A stretch of DNA of 64,000 nucleotides from JBBQNR01 sp963774075. GTDB taxonomy: Bacteria > Actinomycetota > Thermoleophilia > Solirubrobacterales > JBBDJG01. Location of the stretch: the NCBI GenBank assembly GCA_963774075.1, contig CAVZDP010000005.1, positions 62,001-126,000 on the forward strand, read 5' to 3'. A program made the translations under genes and the position numbers. Below are positions 33,862-42,455 of this stretch, piece after piece (position 1 is the stretch's first letter; each line of letters starts with the position of its first letter). The notes beneath the pieces are model-generated. The model made no database searches and was not told where the DNA came from. It saw only the letters and a program-made list of their open reading frames with translations.

Positions 33862-35532
33862 CTACATGCGCTCCGGCGCGGCGACCCCTATGAGGTCGAG
33901 CGAGCGCGCGATCACACGCCGAGATGCGATGCAAAGGTTCAGCCGCAGGTCCTCCCGCTCCGCCGGCTCGGCGCCGATCACCCGGCAGTCCCGGTAGAAG
34001 GCGGTGAAGTCGGCCGCCGTCGCGTGCGTGTAGGCGGTCATCCGGTGGGGCGCGCGCCGTTCCGCCGCCTCGAACACCTCACCGGGAAACTCGAGCAGCC
34101 TCTTGATGAGGGTGCGCTCCGCCGGGTCGAGCGCGAGCTCGGCCCCGAGCGCGGCCCGCTCGGCGCGCTCCAGGCGATCGGGGTCGACGTTGGAGAGGAT
34201 GCTCGAGATCCGCGCGTGCGCGTACTGCACGTAGTAGACCGGGTTCTCCTGGCTCTGCTCGCGCGCGAGATCGAGGTCCAGGTCGAGAGCGGTGTCGGGC
34301 GAGCGCTGAAGCATGAAGAAGCGTGCTGCGTCGACGCCAATGTCGTCGATCAGGTCGTCGAGCGTGACGAACTCGCCTTTTCGCTTGGACATCTGAGCGC
34401 GCTCGCCGCGCTCGACGACGTGCACGAGCTGCATGATGATCGTCTCCAGTCGCTCGGGGTCGCCTCCCAGCGCCTGCCACGCGGCGCGCAGTCGCGCGGT
34501 ATAGCCGTGGTGGTCGGCGCCGAGCACGTCGATCGCGCGGTCGATCTCCCGCGCGCGCTTGTCCTCGTGGTGGGCGATGTCGGATGCGAAGTAGGTGAGC
34601 TCGCCCGACGAGCGGCGCAGCACGCGGTCCTTGTCGTCGCCGAACGCCGTGGTGCGAAGCCAGAGCGCCCCCTCAGAGGCGTACACGGATCCGGCCCGCT
34701 CCAGGGCGTCAAACGTCTCCTTCACGCGACCCCGCTCGGAGAGCCCGCGCTCGGAGAACCAAAGATCGAAGTGCACCCTGTAGCGCTCGAGCGTCGCGGC
34801 CACCTGCTCGAGCATCAGCTCGGTGCCGCGGCGCGCCAGAGCCTCGGGATCGTCCGGCCCGAGGCCATCGCCGCGCATGCGCTCCGCGAGCTCGCGCACG
34901 TAGTCGCCGTGGTAGCCGCCTTCGGGCGGCTCCTCGCCTTTCATCGCGGCGGCGATCGAGCGGCCGAAGAGCTCGATCTGAGTGCCGTGATCGTTCACGT
35001 AGTACTCGCGCTCGACCGCGTGTCCGGCCAGCTCGAGCACCCTGCCAAGAGAGTCGCCAACCGCGGCGTGTCGTCCGCCGGCGGCCGTCAGCGGCCCGGT
35101 TGGATTGGCGCTGACGAACTCGACGAGCACGCGCTCCCGGTTCGCCTCTGGTACCACCCCGGCGCCGAAGTCATCGCCCGCCGCGCGCATCGCTTCGAGC
35201 GCGGCAACGAACCAGGAGTCGGCGAGAAACAGGTTGAGAAACCCGGGCCCGGCGACCTCGACCCGCGCGATTGCGTCGCCCATGCTGCCGCTGAGCTCTC
35301 CGCCCAGACGCTCGGCGATCTCACGTGGCGGCGCCTTCAACCTCGGCGCCAGCAACATCGCCGCATTGCTGGAGTAGTCGCCGAACTCCGCCCGCGGAGG
35401 TCGCTCCAGCGAGGCCGGCGGGCTGTCGCCGTTGCCGCGCAGCGCGGCCGACGCCTGCTCGACAGCCCTGCGAAGCCCTCCGACGGGCCCGAAGGGAGCC
35501 GTCGCCGCCCCGCCCGAACGCTCCCGGCTCAC
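33862..35532 (-). CDS. argS: Arginyl-tRNA synthetase
   Basis: About 556 residues. The N-terminal Add-1 domain (LRRAVEQASAALRG, EFGDYSSNAAMLLAPRLK) is followed by the catalytic domain (VLVEFVSANPTGPL, REYYVNDHGTQIELFGRSI), then AQMSKRKGEFVTLDDLID as the KMSKS loop, and the anticodon-binding domain ending LDLIGVAAPERM. The usual HVGH (HIGH) motif after ANPTGPL is replaced by TAAG followed by GRHAA. The start is set at GTG 35532, where homology begins; GTG 35586 is an alternative. Confidence 0.9.
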   Translation of the reverse strand: MSRERSGGAATAPFGPVGGLRRAVEQASAALRGNGDSPPASLERPPRAEFGDYSSNAAMLLAPRLKAPPREIAERLGGELSGSMGDAIARVEVAGPGFLNLFLADSWFVAALEAMRAAGDDFGAGVVPEANRERVLVEFVSANPTGPLTAAGGRHAAVGDSLGRVLELAGHAVEREYYVNDHGTQIELFGRSIAAAMKGEEPPEGGYHGDYVRELAERMRGDGLGPDDPEALARRGTELMLEQVAATLERYRVHFDLWFSERGLSERGRVKETFDALERAGSVYASEGALWLRTTAFGDDKDRVLRRSSGELTYFASDIAHHEDKRAREIDRAIDVLGADHHGYTARLRAAWQALGGDPERLETIIMQLVHVVERGERAQMSKRKGEFVTLDDLIDDIGVDAARFFMLQRSPDTALDLDLDLAREQSQENPVYYVQYAHARISSILSNVDPDRLERAERAALGAELALDPAERTLIKRLLEFPGEVFEAAERRAPHRMTAYTHATAADFTAFYRDCRVIGAEPAEREDLRLNLCIASRRVIARSLDLIGVAAPERM

Positions 35533-35588
35533 AGCGGCGACACCACGTAGATCATCGTACTCAGGCCGAGCCGTGGCATGAGGCACTC

Positions 35589-36053
35589 TCAGTAATGGTA
35601 TGGCTCGCCGGCCAGGATCTTGTGAGCGCGAAACAGCTGCTCCAGCAGGACCACGCGCGCGAGCTGGTGAGGAAGCGTGGGCGCGCCGAGCGAGAGCCGC
35701 TCGGCGGCCTCCTCGAGCAGGGCCGCGTCGAGGCCGAGCGGGCCGCCAATGATGAAGCAGAGGTCTCGACTCTGGCCACGGCGCTCCTCGAGCCACCGCG
35801 CGAGCTCAGGGCTCGAACGCTGGCGGCCCTCGCGGTCGAGGGCGCACACCAAGGCCTCCGCCGGGATCCGTCTCCGCACCGCCTCCGCCTCTTTGGCCAG
35901 AATCTCGGCACGGCGAGCCGGATCGGCCCCGATCTCGCGCAGCTCGATGATCTCGATCCGGGCGTGGCGTGAGAGCAGCCGCTCGTAGTGGGCGGCCGCG
36001 TCGGCGAGCGGCGCGCCGCGCAGCCTTCCGACGCAGACGACCACGATCCGCAC
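35589..36053 (-). CDS. rlmH: 23S rRNA (pseudouridine1915-N3)-methyltransferase RlmH
   Basis: A 154-residue SPOUT methyltransferase. LVCALDREGRQRSSPELARW, FIIGGPLGLDAALLEEAAER, and the C-terminal knot LPHQLARVVLLEQLFRAHKI ending in EPYHY are diagnostic. It methylates pseudouridine 1915 in helix 69 of 23S rRNA. Directly upstream of argS on the same strand. Confidence 0.95.
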   Translation of the reverse strand: MRIVVVCVGRLRGAPLADAAAHYERLLSRHARIEIIELREIGADPARRAEILAKEAEAVRRRIPAEALVCALDREGRQRSSPELARWLEERRGQSRDLCFIIGGPLGLDAALLEEAAERLSLGAPTLPHQLARVVLLEQLFRAHKILAGEPYHY

Positions 36054-36150
36054 CGGTGCGATACTAGGTCACCTGGCCGCCGGCTCAGGCGGCAGTGACT
36101 CGAGCACCCGGCAAGACGGCTGGCTGTTCGTCCAACCCGAGGAGCCCGAT

Positions 36151-36483
36151 ATGAGCGACGGCGAGCGCGAGCGGCACATCAACATGCACATGTCCCCCGA
36201 AGTGATGGCGAGCGTCTACGCCAACTTCGCCAACGTCAGCCACTCCGACTACGAGTTCACGATCACCTTCGCCCGCCTCGACCACGAGGTCGAGGACGAC
36301 GAGATCCCCGGCGTCGTCGTGTCGCGCGTGAGCGCCTCGGCGCGCTTCATGAGGGAGCTGATCGACGCTCTCGAGGACAACTACTCGAAGTGGTCGACTC
36401 GGGAGGGAATCAAGAACCTGCCCGAGTACCGCGGCGGCGGCCCTGAGCCCGGCGAGGGCCAGAGCCGCAGCTCCACGACCTGA
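36151..36483 (+). CDS. DUF3467-family protein
   Basis: A 110-residue protein with the DUF3467 pattern: MHMSPEVMASVYANFANVSH, SDYEFTITFARLDHEVEDDE, and VVVSRVSASARFMRELIDAL. The C-terminal 20 residues are low-complexity. Function unknown. Start ATG 36151. Confidence 0.8.
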   Translation: MSDGERERHINMHMSPEVMASVYANFANVSHSDYEFTITFARLDHEVEDDEIPGVVVSRVSASARFMRELIDALEDNYSKWSTREGIKNLPEYRGGGPEPGEGQSRSSTT

Positions 36484-36485
36484 AG

Positions 36486-36514
36486 CGGTAATCCAGCACC
36501 TGAGCTACATCCCG
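36486..36514 (-). other. tRNA 5'-end-like fragment
   Basis: On the minus strand CGGGATGTAGCTCAG looks like the acceptor 5' strand, U8-A9 and D-arm start of a bacterial tRNA, but the remainder (GTGCTGGATTACCGCTTCA) does not complete a cloverleaf. Possibly a remnant of another tRNA-targeted insertion; the match is short. The 36484-36615 gap contains nothing else. Confidence 0.3.
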
Positions 36515-36615
36515 CTTGCGCAAGGGTCTGTTTTACTACTACCTTCAAGCTAGCCGGTAAGCGTCCCCTCGCGCGCGAGCGGGGCCGCGAGGCACGGATT
36601 CGACTCAGGCAGGGA

Positions 36616-38805
36616 GTGCGGCAAGCGGTGGGTGATGCAGGCACGAGACGGCGTCCCGACTCGACCAGGAGGCTCGTGTTCCGGGTCGCCCAGCTTTGCG
36701 GTGCCGTGCGCGAGATCCTCAGCGCCCGCCGCGTCTCCGTCCTGACCTACGACAGCTCGTCCGGCACGCTTTCGCCGCTCGTCTCCGACCGCTTGGACGA
36801 CGAGACGCTGCGCGACCGCGCCCGTCGCTGGTCGCGCGTGCCGCTCGACACCTTTCCGGCGGCCCGCACCGTGCTGCTCGAACAGGAGCCGGTAGCGATC
36901 GAGGACGCCCAGCACGACGGGCGCCTGCCGCCCGGAGCCGCGGCCGACTTCGACCTCACCTCGGTTCATCTGGAGCCGCTCGTGGCCACCGAGCCGGTCG
37001 GGATTCTCGTGATCGAGCCGGCGGGCGCCGCCCACAACCCCGACCTGCCGTCGATCGTCCCGCTCGTCGCGGCGAGCGTCGCCCGACTTCAGGCACGCCG
37101 TGAACCCGAGGTCGAGCTAGAGCCCGCGGGCGCGGACTCGCTGCTCGCGGTGATGGAGGAAGCGATCGCGCGCGGAACTCTCGATGGCGCGCTCGAGGCG
37201 ATCTGCGAAGGGCTGGCCAGAGTAACGGGCGCCCGGCGGGGAGCTGCGTTCCTGCTCGAGAACGCCCGCATCGTTCCCCGCGTGGCGTGCTTCGCCGACG
37301 GGTCGACCGACGCCGAAGCCTCGAACGCCTTCCGCAGCGCCGCGACTCCGCTTCCGCTGGTCGAGGCGGCGCTCGAGTCGGGCGGGTACGTGCTCGCCGA
37401 CAGCTCTGACTCCCCGCTGATCGCGGGCTGGTGGGCCGAGACCCTCGACATCGGCTCGGCGCTTGCCGCGCCGCTTGGCCGGTCGCCTTCGCCCGTTGGC
37501 GTCGTCGTGGTGGACTCGCCCGAGGGTGGCGCCTTCTCGGACGAGGACGGCCGCATTCTGCACGAGGCTGCGGCCCGCCTGGGAGGCGTGGTCGAGATGG
37601 TGCGCGCGATCGAGGAGCGCACGTCGAACCTGCGATCGGCCACCGCTGTTCGCCGCCTACTCGAGGAGGGATCGCGGGCGCTGTCGGTCGAGGAGGCCGC
37701 CGAGGCACTCGCTCGCGTCACGCGCGACGCACTCCAGACCGAGCACGCCAGCGTCTTCCTGGCGGGCGAGGACGACAAGATCGTGCACGTCGCCGTCGAT
37801 GCACCGGACGAGCTTGGCGCGCTCGTGCGTGAGCGACTCGTCGGCTCCCCCGCCCGTGACTTCCGGCTCTGGCGGCGTGTTATCCGCCAGCGGCGACCGC
37901 TCTTCGTCGACGACGCCACCGAGAGCCAACTCATTCCGGCGGAGCTCGTGGCGCTGCTTCACCTCCGGTCCTACGTCGCGTTCCCGCTGCTGTCCGCCGA
38001 TCGCGCGCTCGGGATCGTCGTCTGCAGCGACACGCGGAACCGCCGCCGGTGGACAGAGGAGGAGCGCCAGCTCGTCGAGCAGCTCGCACTCGAGGGATCG
38101 CTCGTGATCGAGAACGCCGCCCTGCGAGCCACCGACGCTCGCAGGATCGACGAGCTGTCGCGGCAGGCGTTCCACGACTCGCTCACGGATCTGCCCAACA
38201 GGACGCTGTTCCGGGACCGGCTCGGCCAGGCGCTCGCCCGCACACGCCGCGGCCGCCAGTCGGTCGCAGTGATGCTCCTCGACCTGGACGGGTTCAAGGA
38301 GATCAACGACGAGTTCGGACATCACGCCGGCGACCAGGTGCTGGTGGCCGTGGCGCAGCGGCTGCGTTCCTGCCTGCGCCCGGCGGACACCGTCGCGCGC
38401 CTGGGGGGAGACGAGTTCACGATCCTGCTGGAGGACATCACGAGCCCCAACGAGGCCGTTCGCGTCGCCGAGCGCATCGACGCCTCGCTGCGAACACCGT
38501 TCGTCGTCGACGGCGACGAGATGGGTGTGACCACGAGCATCGGGATCGCGCTCAACGAGCCGGGCCGTCCAGAAGAGCCGAGCGACATGCTGCGAAACGC
38601 GGACGTCGCGATGTACAAGGCAAAGCACAACGGCAAGTCACGCTACGAGGTTCACGACCCGCAGGCCGAGCAGGCCGTGCGCGGCGACCTCGGGACGTCG
38701 AAGGATGAGTGGCCGGTCACCAGGCGCAACATCGGCCGCGGCCGCCAGCCGTCCGACGGGTCGACCGAGGACAACGGTCCCGTCGTCGGCGACCTCGCCG
38801 ACTGA
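36616..38805 (+). CDS. Diguanylate cyclase with tandem GAF domains
   Basis: A 729-residue soluble signalling protein. Three GAF-like domains occupy roughly residues 15-160, 175-330 and 345-505 (VAQLCGAVREILSARRVSVL; LEAICEGLARVTGARRGAAF; EALARVTRDALQTEHASVFL). A GGDEF domain follows (DSLTDLPNRTLFRDRLGQAL; DLDGFKEINDEFGHHAGDQV; ARLGGDEFTILLEDI), with intact GGDEF active site, so it should make c-di-GMP. The GAF domains probably sense small ligands or redox state. GTG 36616 is the likely start. Convergent with the M48 protease gene. Confidence 0.88.
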   Translation: MRQAVGDAGTRRRPDSTRRLVFRVAQLCGAVREILSARRVSVLTYDSSSGTLSPLVSDRLDDETLRDRARRWSRVPLDTFPAARTVLLEQEPVAIEDAQHDGRLPPGAAADFDLTSVHLEPLVATEPVGILVIEPAGAAHNPDLPSIVPLVAASVARLQARREPEVELEPAGADSLLAVMEEAIARGTLDGALEAICEGLARVTGARRGAAFLLENARIVPRVACFADGSTDAEASNAFRSAATPLPLVEAALESGGYVLADSSDSPLIAGWWAETLDIGSALAAPLGRSPSPVGVVVVDSPEGGAFSDEDGRILHEAAARLGGVVEMVRAIEERTSNLRSATAVRRLLEEGSRALSVEEAAEALARVTRDALQTEHASVFLAGEDDKIVHVAVDAPDELGALVRERLVGSPARDFRLWRRVIRQRRPLFVDDATESQLIPAELVALLHLRSYVAFPLLSADRALGIVVCSDTRNRRRWTEEERQLVEQLALEGSLVIENAALRATDARRIDELSRQAFHDSLTDLPNRTLFRDRLGQALARTRRGRQSVAVMLLDLDGFKEINDEFGHHAGDQVLVAVAQRLRSCLRPADTVARLGGDEFTILLEDITSPNEAVRVAERIDASLRTPFVVDGDEMGVTTSIGIALNEPGRPEEPSDMLRNADVAMYKAKHNGKSRYEVHDPQAEQAVRGDLGTSKDEWPVTRRNIGRGRQPSDGSTEDNGPVVGDLAD

Positions 38806-38814
38806 AGCGTCTCC

Positions 38815-38840
38815 AGCGGGCATTCCGTTAAGGGCTCTGA
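38815..38840. repeat. Solo copy of the MITE-like repeat end, with hairpin
   Basis: AGCGGGCATTCCGTTAAGGG, continuing CTCTGA, is the reverse complement of the left end of the repeat at 4213-4234 with a single difference. It contains AGGGCTC-T-GAGCCCT, a compact hairpin lying between two convergent genes (GAF-GGDEF and M48 protease), so it may terminate both. Confidence 0.6.
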
Positions 38841-38843
38841 GCC

Positions 38844-40109
38844 CTACCTGCGGCCACGCTCGTACGCGCGCGCCGCGCCGATTCGCTCGATCGCGGGCGG
38901 GTGGGTCGCGAACAGCCACACGAAGACCCCGGGTGGATCGGGGTCCGCCACGTTCGAGAGCGTGAGCCGGCGCTCCATCGCTATGAACTGGTTCGCCTCG
39001 CCCGTGAGCTCGAGCGCGTAGCTGTCGGCCTTCGCCTCGATCCGGCGCGAGAGCTGGTTGGAGATGACGCCGCCGCAGAAGGCCACGAGCGCCAGCGCGA
39101 GCGCGAATGCCGGCAGCGAGGCGGGCTCGCCGGGCCTCGCTCGCGCGCGCGCTGACCAGCGCGACGTCAGCCGCATGACCACGTACATGGCGGCCGGCGC
39201 GACAATGGCCACCCAGAGCATCCCGCGCCAGAGGTCGCGCTGCTTCACGTGAGCGAGCTCGTGCGCGACGACAAGCCTCACCTCGGCGGGGCTGAAGCGC
39301 TCGATCAGGGTGTCGTAGAGGACGACGCGCTTGGTGTGGCCGATGCCGGTCACGAATGCGTTGGCGGCGGTCGTCCGGCGAGAGGCGTCCACGACGAACA
39401 CATCGCCCACGTCCACCCCGGTGCGGCGAGCGAGCTCGGTGACGTCCGAGCGCGCCGGGCCCGGCGGAAGCTTCTCGTAGCGATTGAAGAGCGGTGCGAG
39501 GACGACCGGCGCCAGCCAGACGAAGAGCAGCTCGATCGCCACGACCGCGAGCGCGCCGCCCAGCCACCAACGCCGCGGAAAGCGTCGCATCAGAGCGAGA
39601 AAGATCGCCGCGGCGAGCGCAGCGAGCAGCGCTGCGATCGCGGTCGCCTTCGCCAGGTCCGATGCCCAGGCGCCCCAGCTCTGGGTCGAGAGACCAACAT
39701 CGACCGCCCGTTGGTGGGCGATCGCTTCGAGCGGGAGCGGTGCGAGCCTGAGGGCGACCACGAGCCCCGCCCCGAGCAGCGCGCCGGCGGCGAGCTGGCG
39801 GCCTCGGCCGCCTCGCTCGGCGAGCGCAATGACTCGGCGTGGGGGCCGCGCGACCATGAGCACGAGCACCGCGCCCGTGACGGCGGTCCCCGCGAGCCCG
39901 AGCAGTCGCTGACCTTCCCTGAAGTCGCGCGCTCGCTCGAGCTCGGCCGGGCTGAAGTACGCGGACTCGGAGACCTCCACCGGCTCGATCACGCCCTCGG
40001 GCCGCAGGAGCCAGACGGCTCCCTCGGCGATCAGGACCGCGCCGACGATCGCCACCGGCAGTCCGAGCCGCCTGCGCACGGTCGAGCGCGCCAGTCGCCG
40101 CACCTTCAC
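38844..40109 (-). CDS. M48-family membrane metalloprotease (Ste24/HtpX-like)
   Basis: A 421-residue membrane protease of the CAAX-prenyl-protease-1 type. VVAHELAHVKQRD contains the zinc motif HExxH, EAKADSYAL the third ligand (glutamate), and THPPAIERI is the conserved C-terminal motif. Hydrophobic helices occur near residues 20, 75, 110, 155, 185, 295 and 330. Bacterial relatives handle membrane protein quality control; no prenylation is implied. The start is GTG 40109. Confidence 0.85.
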   Translation of the reverse strand: MKVRRLARSTVRRRLGLPVAIVGAVLIAEGAVWLLRPEGVIEPVEVSESAYFSPAELERARDFREGQRLLGLAGTAVTGAVLVLMVARPPRRVIALAERGGRGRQLAAGALLGAGLVVALRLAPLPLEAIAHQRAVDVGLSTQSWGAWASDLAKATAIAALLAALAAAIFLALMRRFPRRWWLGGALAVVAIELLFVWLAPVVLAPLFNRYEKLPPGPARSDVTELARRTGVDVGDVFVVDASRRTTAANAFVTGIGHTKRVVLYDTLIERFSPAEVRLVVAHELAHVKQRDLWRGMLWVAIVAPAAMYVVMRLTSRWSARARARPGEPASLPAFALALALVAFCGGVISNQLSRRIEAKADSYALELTGEANQFIAMERRLTLSNVADPDPPGVFVWLFATHPPAIERIGAARAYERGRR

Positions 40110-40217
40110 CGCCCCAATGTACCGGCGCTCGGCCGGGCCGGCCGGCGGTAGGTTTCAAGCGGAGCACGCGGCGGCTTCCGACCGCCGCGCCACCGGGTCG
40201 ACAGAGGAGGAGATCAG

Positions 40218-40973
40218 ATGATGCGCAGGTTCCTGGGTCTGGCGGTGACGGCTACCGCGGCGCTGGCATGCGCCTCCGTGGCGCACGCCGTGCCGACGCA
40301 GTCCGTCCAGTTCACGGCTAAGTACGTGCGCGGCGCGAAGAGCAAGGAGTTCGGCGGACTGACTCTTCGGACACAGCTCACGATTGCCGACACCGAGGGC
40401 GGCCTGCGCCCCGCGCTCACAAACACGACGCTCCGCTTTCCGAAGGGCGCCGTGGTCAACGCCCGATTCTTCCCCAAATGCGACCCCAAGCAGCTCGAGA
40501 CCCGAGGCGCCAAGGGCTGCTCTTCTCGGTCGGTGATCGGCCGGGGCAAGGCGCAGGCCGACGCTCGCCCGATCGTGAGCGACCTCGTCAACGCGGTCAT
40601 CACCCTCTACAACGGCAAGCCGCGTAACGGCAACCCGACGATCGTCATTTACGCGGTGCCGGATCTCTCTTCTCCGCTCGCCATCGTCGGCGAGCTCAAA
40701 CGCGACCGCGGACGTTACGGCTACGTGCTGGACGTGGACGTGCCGGTCATCCCGACCCTGCCCGGCCAGCCGAACGCCGCCGTGTCCTCGTTCGACGCGA
40801 CAACCATCGACAGGACCGTGCGCCGCCGCGGGAAGCTCATCCACTACATCGAGGGGCCGGTGCTGTGCAACGGCACCTTCTTTCTGCTCGACGGCAGCTT
40901 CAGCTACCAGAACGGCATCACCAACACGGTCTACGAGCAGTTCACGCTCCGCGGCGGCCCGCGCTGCCTTTGA
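40218..40973 (+). CDS. Secreted protein, paralogue of the protein at 58.5-59.2 kb
   Basis: A 251-residue exported protein with signal peptide MMRRFLGLAVTATAALACAS, cleaved near VAHA-VPT. The mature region contains KCDPKQLETRGAKGC, IVIYAVPDLSSPLAIVGEL and PVIPTLPGQPNAAVSSF, all of which have counterparts in the protein at 58455-59201. Four cysteines suggest disulfides. The family is unrecognised; the fold is probably beta-rich. GAGGAGGAGA lies before the ATG. Confidence 0.75.
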   Translation: MMRRFLGLAVTATAALACASVAHAVPTQSVQFTAKYVRGAKSKEFGGLTLRTQLTIADTEGGLRPALTNTTLRFPKGAVVNARFFPKCDPKQLETRGAKGCSSRSVIGRGKAQADARPIVSDLVNAVITLYNGKPRNGNPTIVIYAVPDLSSPLAIVGELKRDRGRYGYVLDVDVPVIPTLPGQPNAAVSSFDATTIDRTVRRRGKLIHYIEGPVLCNGTFFLLDGSFSYQNGITNTVYEQFTLRGGPRCL

Positions 40974-41097
40974 GCGATCCGAACGGGCCCGGCGGCGCGT
41001 GGCCGGCGGGCAGCGCGCCGCCCGCTCTGGCAGGCTACGGCTCGCCCGTGAGCCGGCGGTGCCCATGCCGCCGTGATTTCTCCCGGAGCTCGGTCCC

Positions 41098-41829
41098 GTG
41101 CGCGCAGCCGTCATCTCGGACATACACGGCAACCTGCCGGCGCTCTTGGCGGTGCTCGACGACATCGCCCGCATCGAGCCGGCGGTCGACGCCATCTGGT
41201 GCCTCGGCGACGTCGTCGGCTACGGGGCCTCGCCCGACGAGTGCACCGCCTTGACCGCCGACCGGGCGGACGTGTGCCTCGCCGGCAACCACGACCTGGT
41301 CGTGTGCGGCACGCTCGACATCTCGCATTTCTCGCGCGGCGCCGCGGCCGCCGCTCGCTGGACCGCCAACGAGATCACACCGCAGACCCGTGACTTCCTG
41401 CGCACGCTCGAGCCGCTCGGCCAGGCGGAAGGCGTCGGGCTCTACCACGCAAGTCCCCGTGACCCCGTGTGGGAGTACGTGCTGTCGCTCGGCCAGGCCG
41501 AGGAGTGCCTCGAGATCCAGCGCGAGCGCATCTGCCTCATCGGACACTCTCACGTCGCCTGCTATTTCACGAGCAACGGCGAGGTCGACGGCGCCCTGGC
41601 CCCACCGGGCCTCGAGATCAACATGGAGCAGGGGCGCTGGCTCGTCAACCCCGGCAGCGTGGGCCAGCCCAGGGACGGAGACCCACGGGCCGCCTACCTG
41701 GTGCTCGACGTCGGCTTGGGCAGGGCGGGCTTCAGGAGGGTCGACTACCCGATAAACGAGGCGGCCAGCGCGATCGTGGAGGCCGGCCTGCCCACCGAGC
41801 TGGCCCAGCGCCTCTCCTACGGGCAATAG
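41098..41829 (+). CDS. Metallophosphoesterase (YfcE-like)
   Basis: A 243-residue calcineurin-fold phosphoesterase: VISDIHGNLPALLAVLDDI (D-x-H), WCLGDVVGYG (GD), LAGNHDLVV (GNHD), LIGHSHVACYF (GHSH) and LVNPGSVGQPRDGDPRAAYL. All metal-binding motifs are present. Start GTG 41098. Substrate unknown; a phosphodiester or nucleotide is likely. Confidence 0.88.
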   Translation: MRAAVISDIHGNLPALLAVLDDIARIEPAVDAIWCLGDVVGYGASPDECTALTADRADVCLAGNHDLVVCGTLDISHFSRGAAAAARWTANEITPQTRDFLRTLEPLGQAEGVGLYHASPRDPVWEYVLSLGQAEECLEIQRERICLIGHSHVACYFTSNGEVDGALAPPGLEINMEQGRWLVNPGSVGQPRDGDPRAAYLVLDVGLGRAGFRRVDYPINEAASAIVEAGLPTELAQRLSYGQ

Positions 41830-41857
41830 GACGACAGCGACTATCGTGGGGTATCGG

Positions 41858-42433
41858 ATGTTGGTGAACCGAATGGACCGCCGGCGCCGCACGTCCCCCT
41901 GCGCGATCGTGGTTGCGCTCGCCGTCGTGACCGCCTTGGTCGGGGGATGCGGCGAGAGCGACGGGGACCTGCTCTCACAGCGCAGGGCCTCCGAGCTGAG
42001 GGACAGCCTCGCCCGGGTACAGCAGCTCGTCGACTCGAGCGACTGCGTCGGCGCGGCCGAGGCGGCGCAGGAGCTCGAGCGAGAGGCCGATGGGCTCCCA
42101 GACGGCGTCGATTCGAAGCTTCGGGAAGCGCTCCTGTCGGGCGCCGACCGGCTGAGCAAGTTGGTCGAGGAGAGCTGCGCCGAACAGGGCTCGACGGGCA
42201 CGACGGGCCCGACCGTTCCAGCGGCGGACTCGCAGCAACAGCAATCCGACGAGAGCCAGGGCGACGAGCCACCCGGACAGCAGAAGAAGGACGAGGAAAA
42301 GGGCAACGGCAAGGGCAAGGAAAAGAAGAAGGACAAGGATCCGCAGGAGCCCGTGCCCTCCGAGCCCGACGTGGTGCCACCCGAGGAAGGTGGCGCCGGC
42401 GCGGACGAGGGATCAGGAGGCTTTGCGCCGTGA
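41858..42433 (+). CDS. Lipoprotein with charged low-complexity tail
   Basis: About 191 residues: signal segment CAIVVALAVVTALVGGC forms a plausible lipobox, then a short helical domain (RDSLARVQQLVDSSDCVGAA, AAQELEREADGLPD), then a Gln/Lys/Glu/Pro-rich tail from about residue 115. The tail probably spans the wall region. Function unknown. It ends 22 bases before the kinase gene and may form an operon with it. The start could also be ATG 41873. Confidence 0.65.
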   Translation: MLVNRMDRRRRTSPCAIVVALAVVTALVGGCGESDGDLLSQRRASELRDSLARVQQLVDSSDCVGAAEAAQELEREADGLPDGVDSKLREALLSGADRLSKLVEESCAEQGSTGTTGPTVPAADSQQQQSDESQGDEPPGQQKKDEEKGNGKGKEKKKDKDPQEPVPSEPDVVPPEEGGAGADEGSGGFAP

Positions 42434-42455
42434 GGCCGGTCAGGGAGCGCGGACG

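Noticed and set aside
34024..35550. 508-codon frame antisense to argS
   Set aside because: Mirror of argS codon bias, no family motifs.
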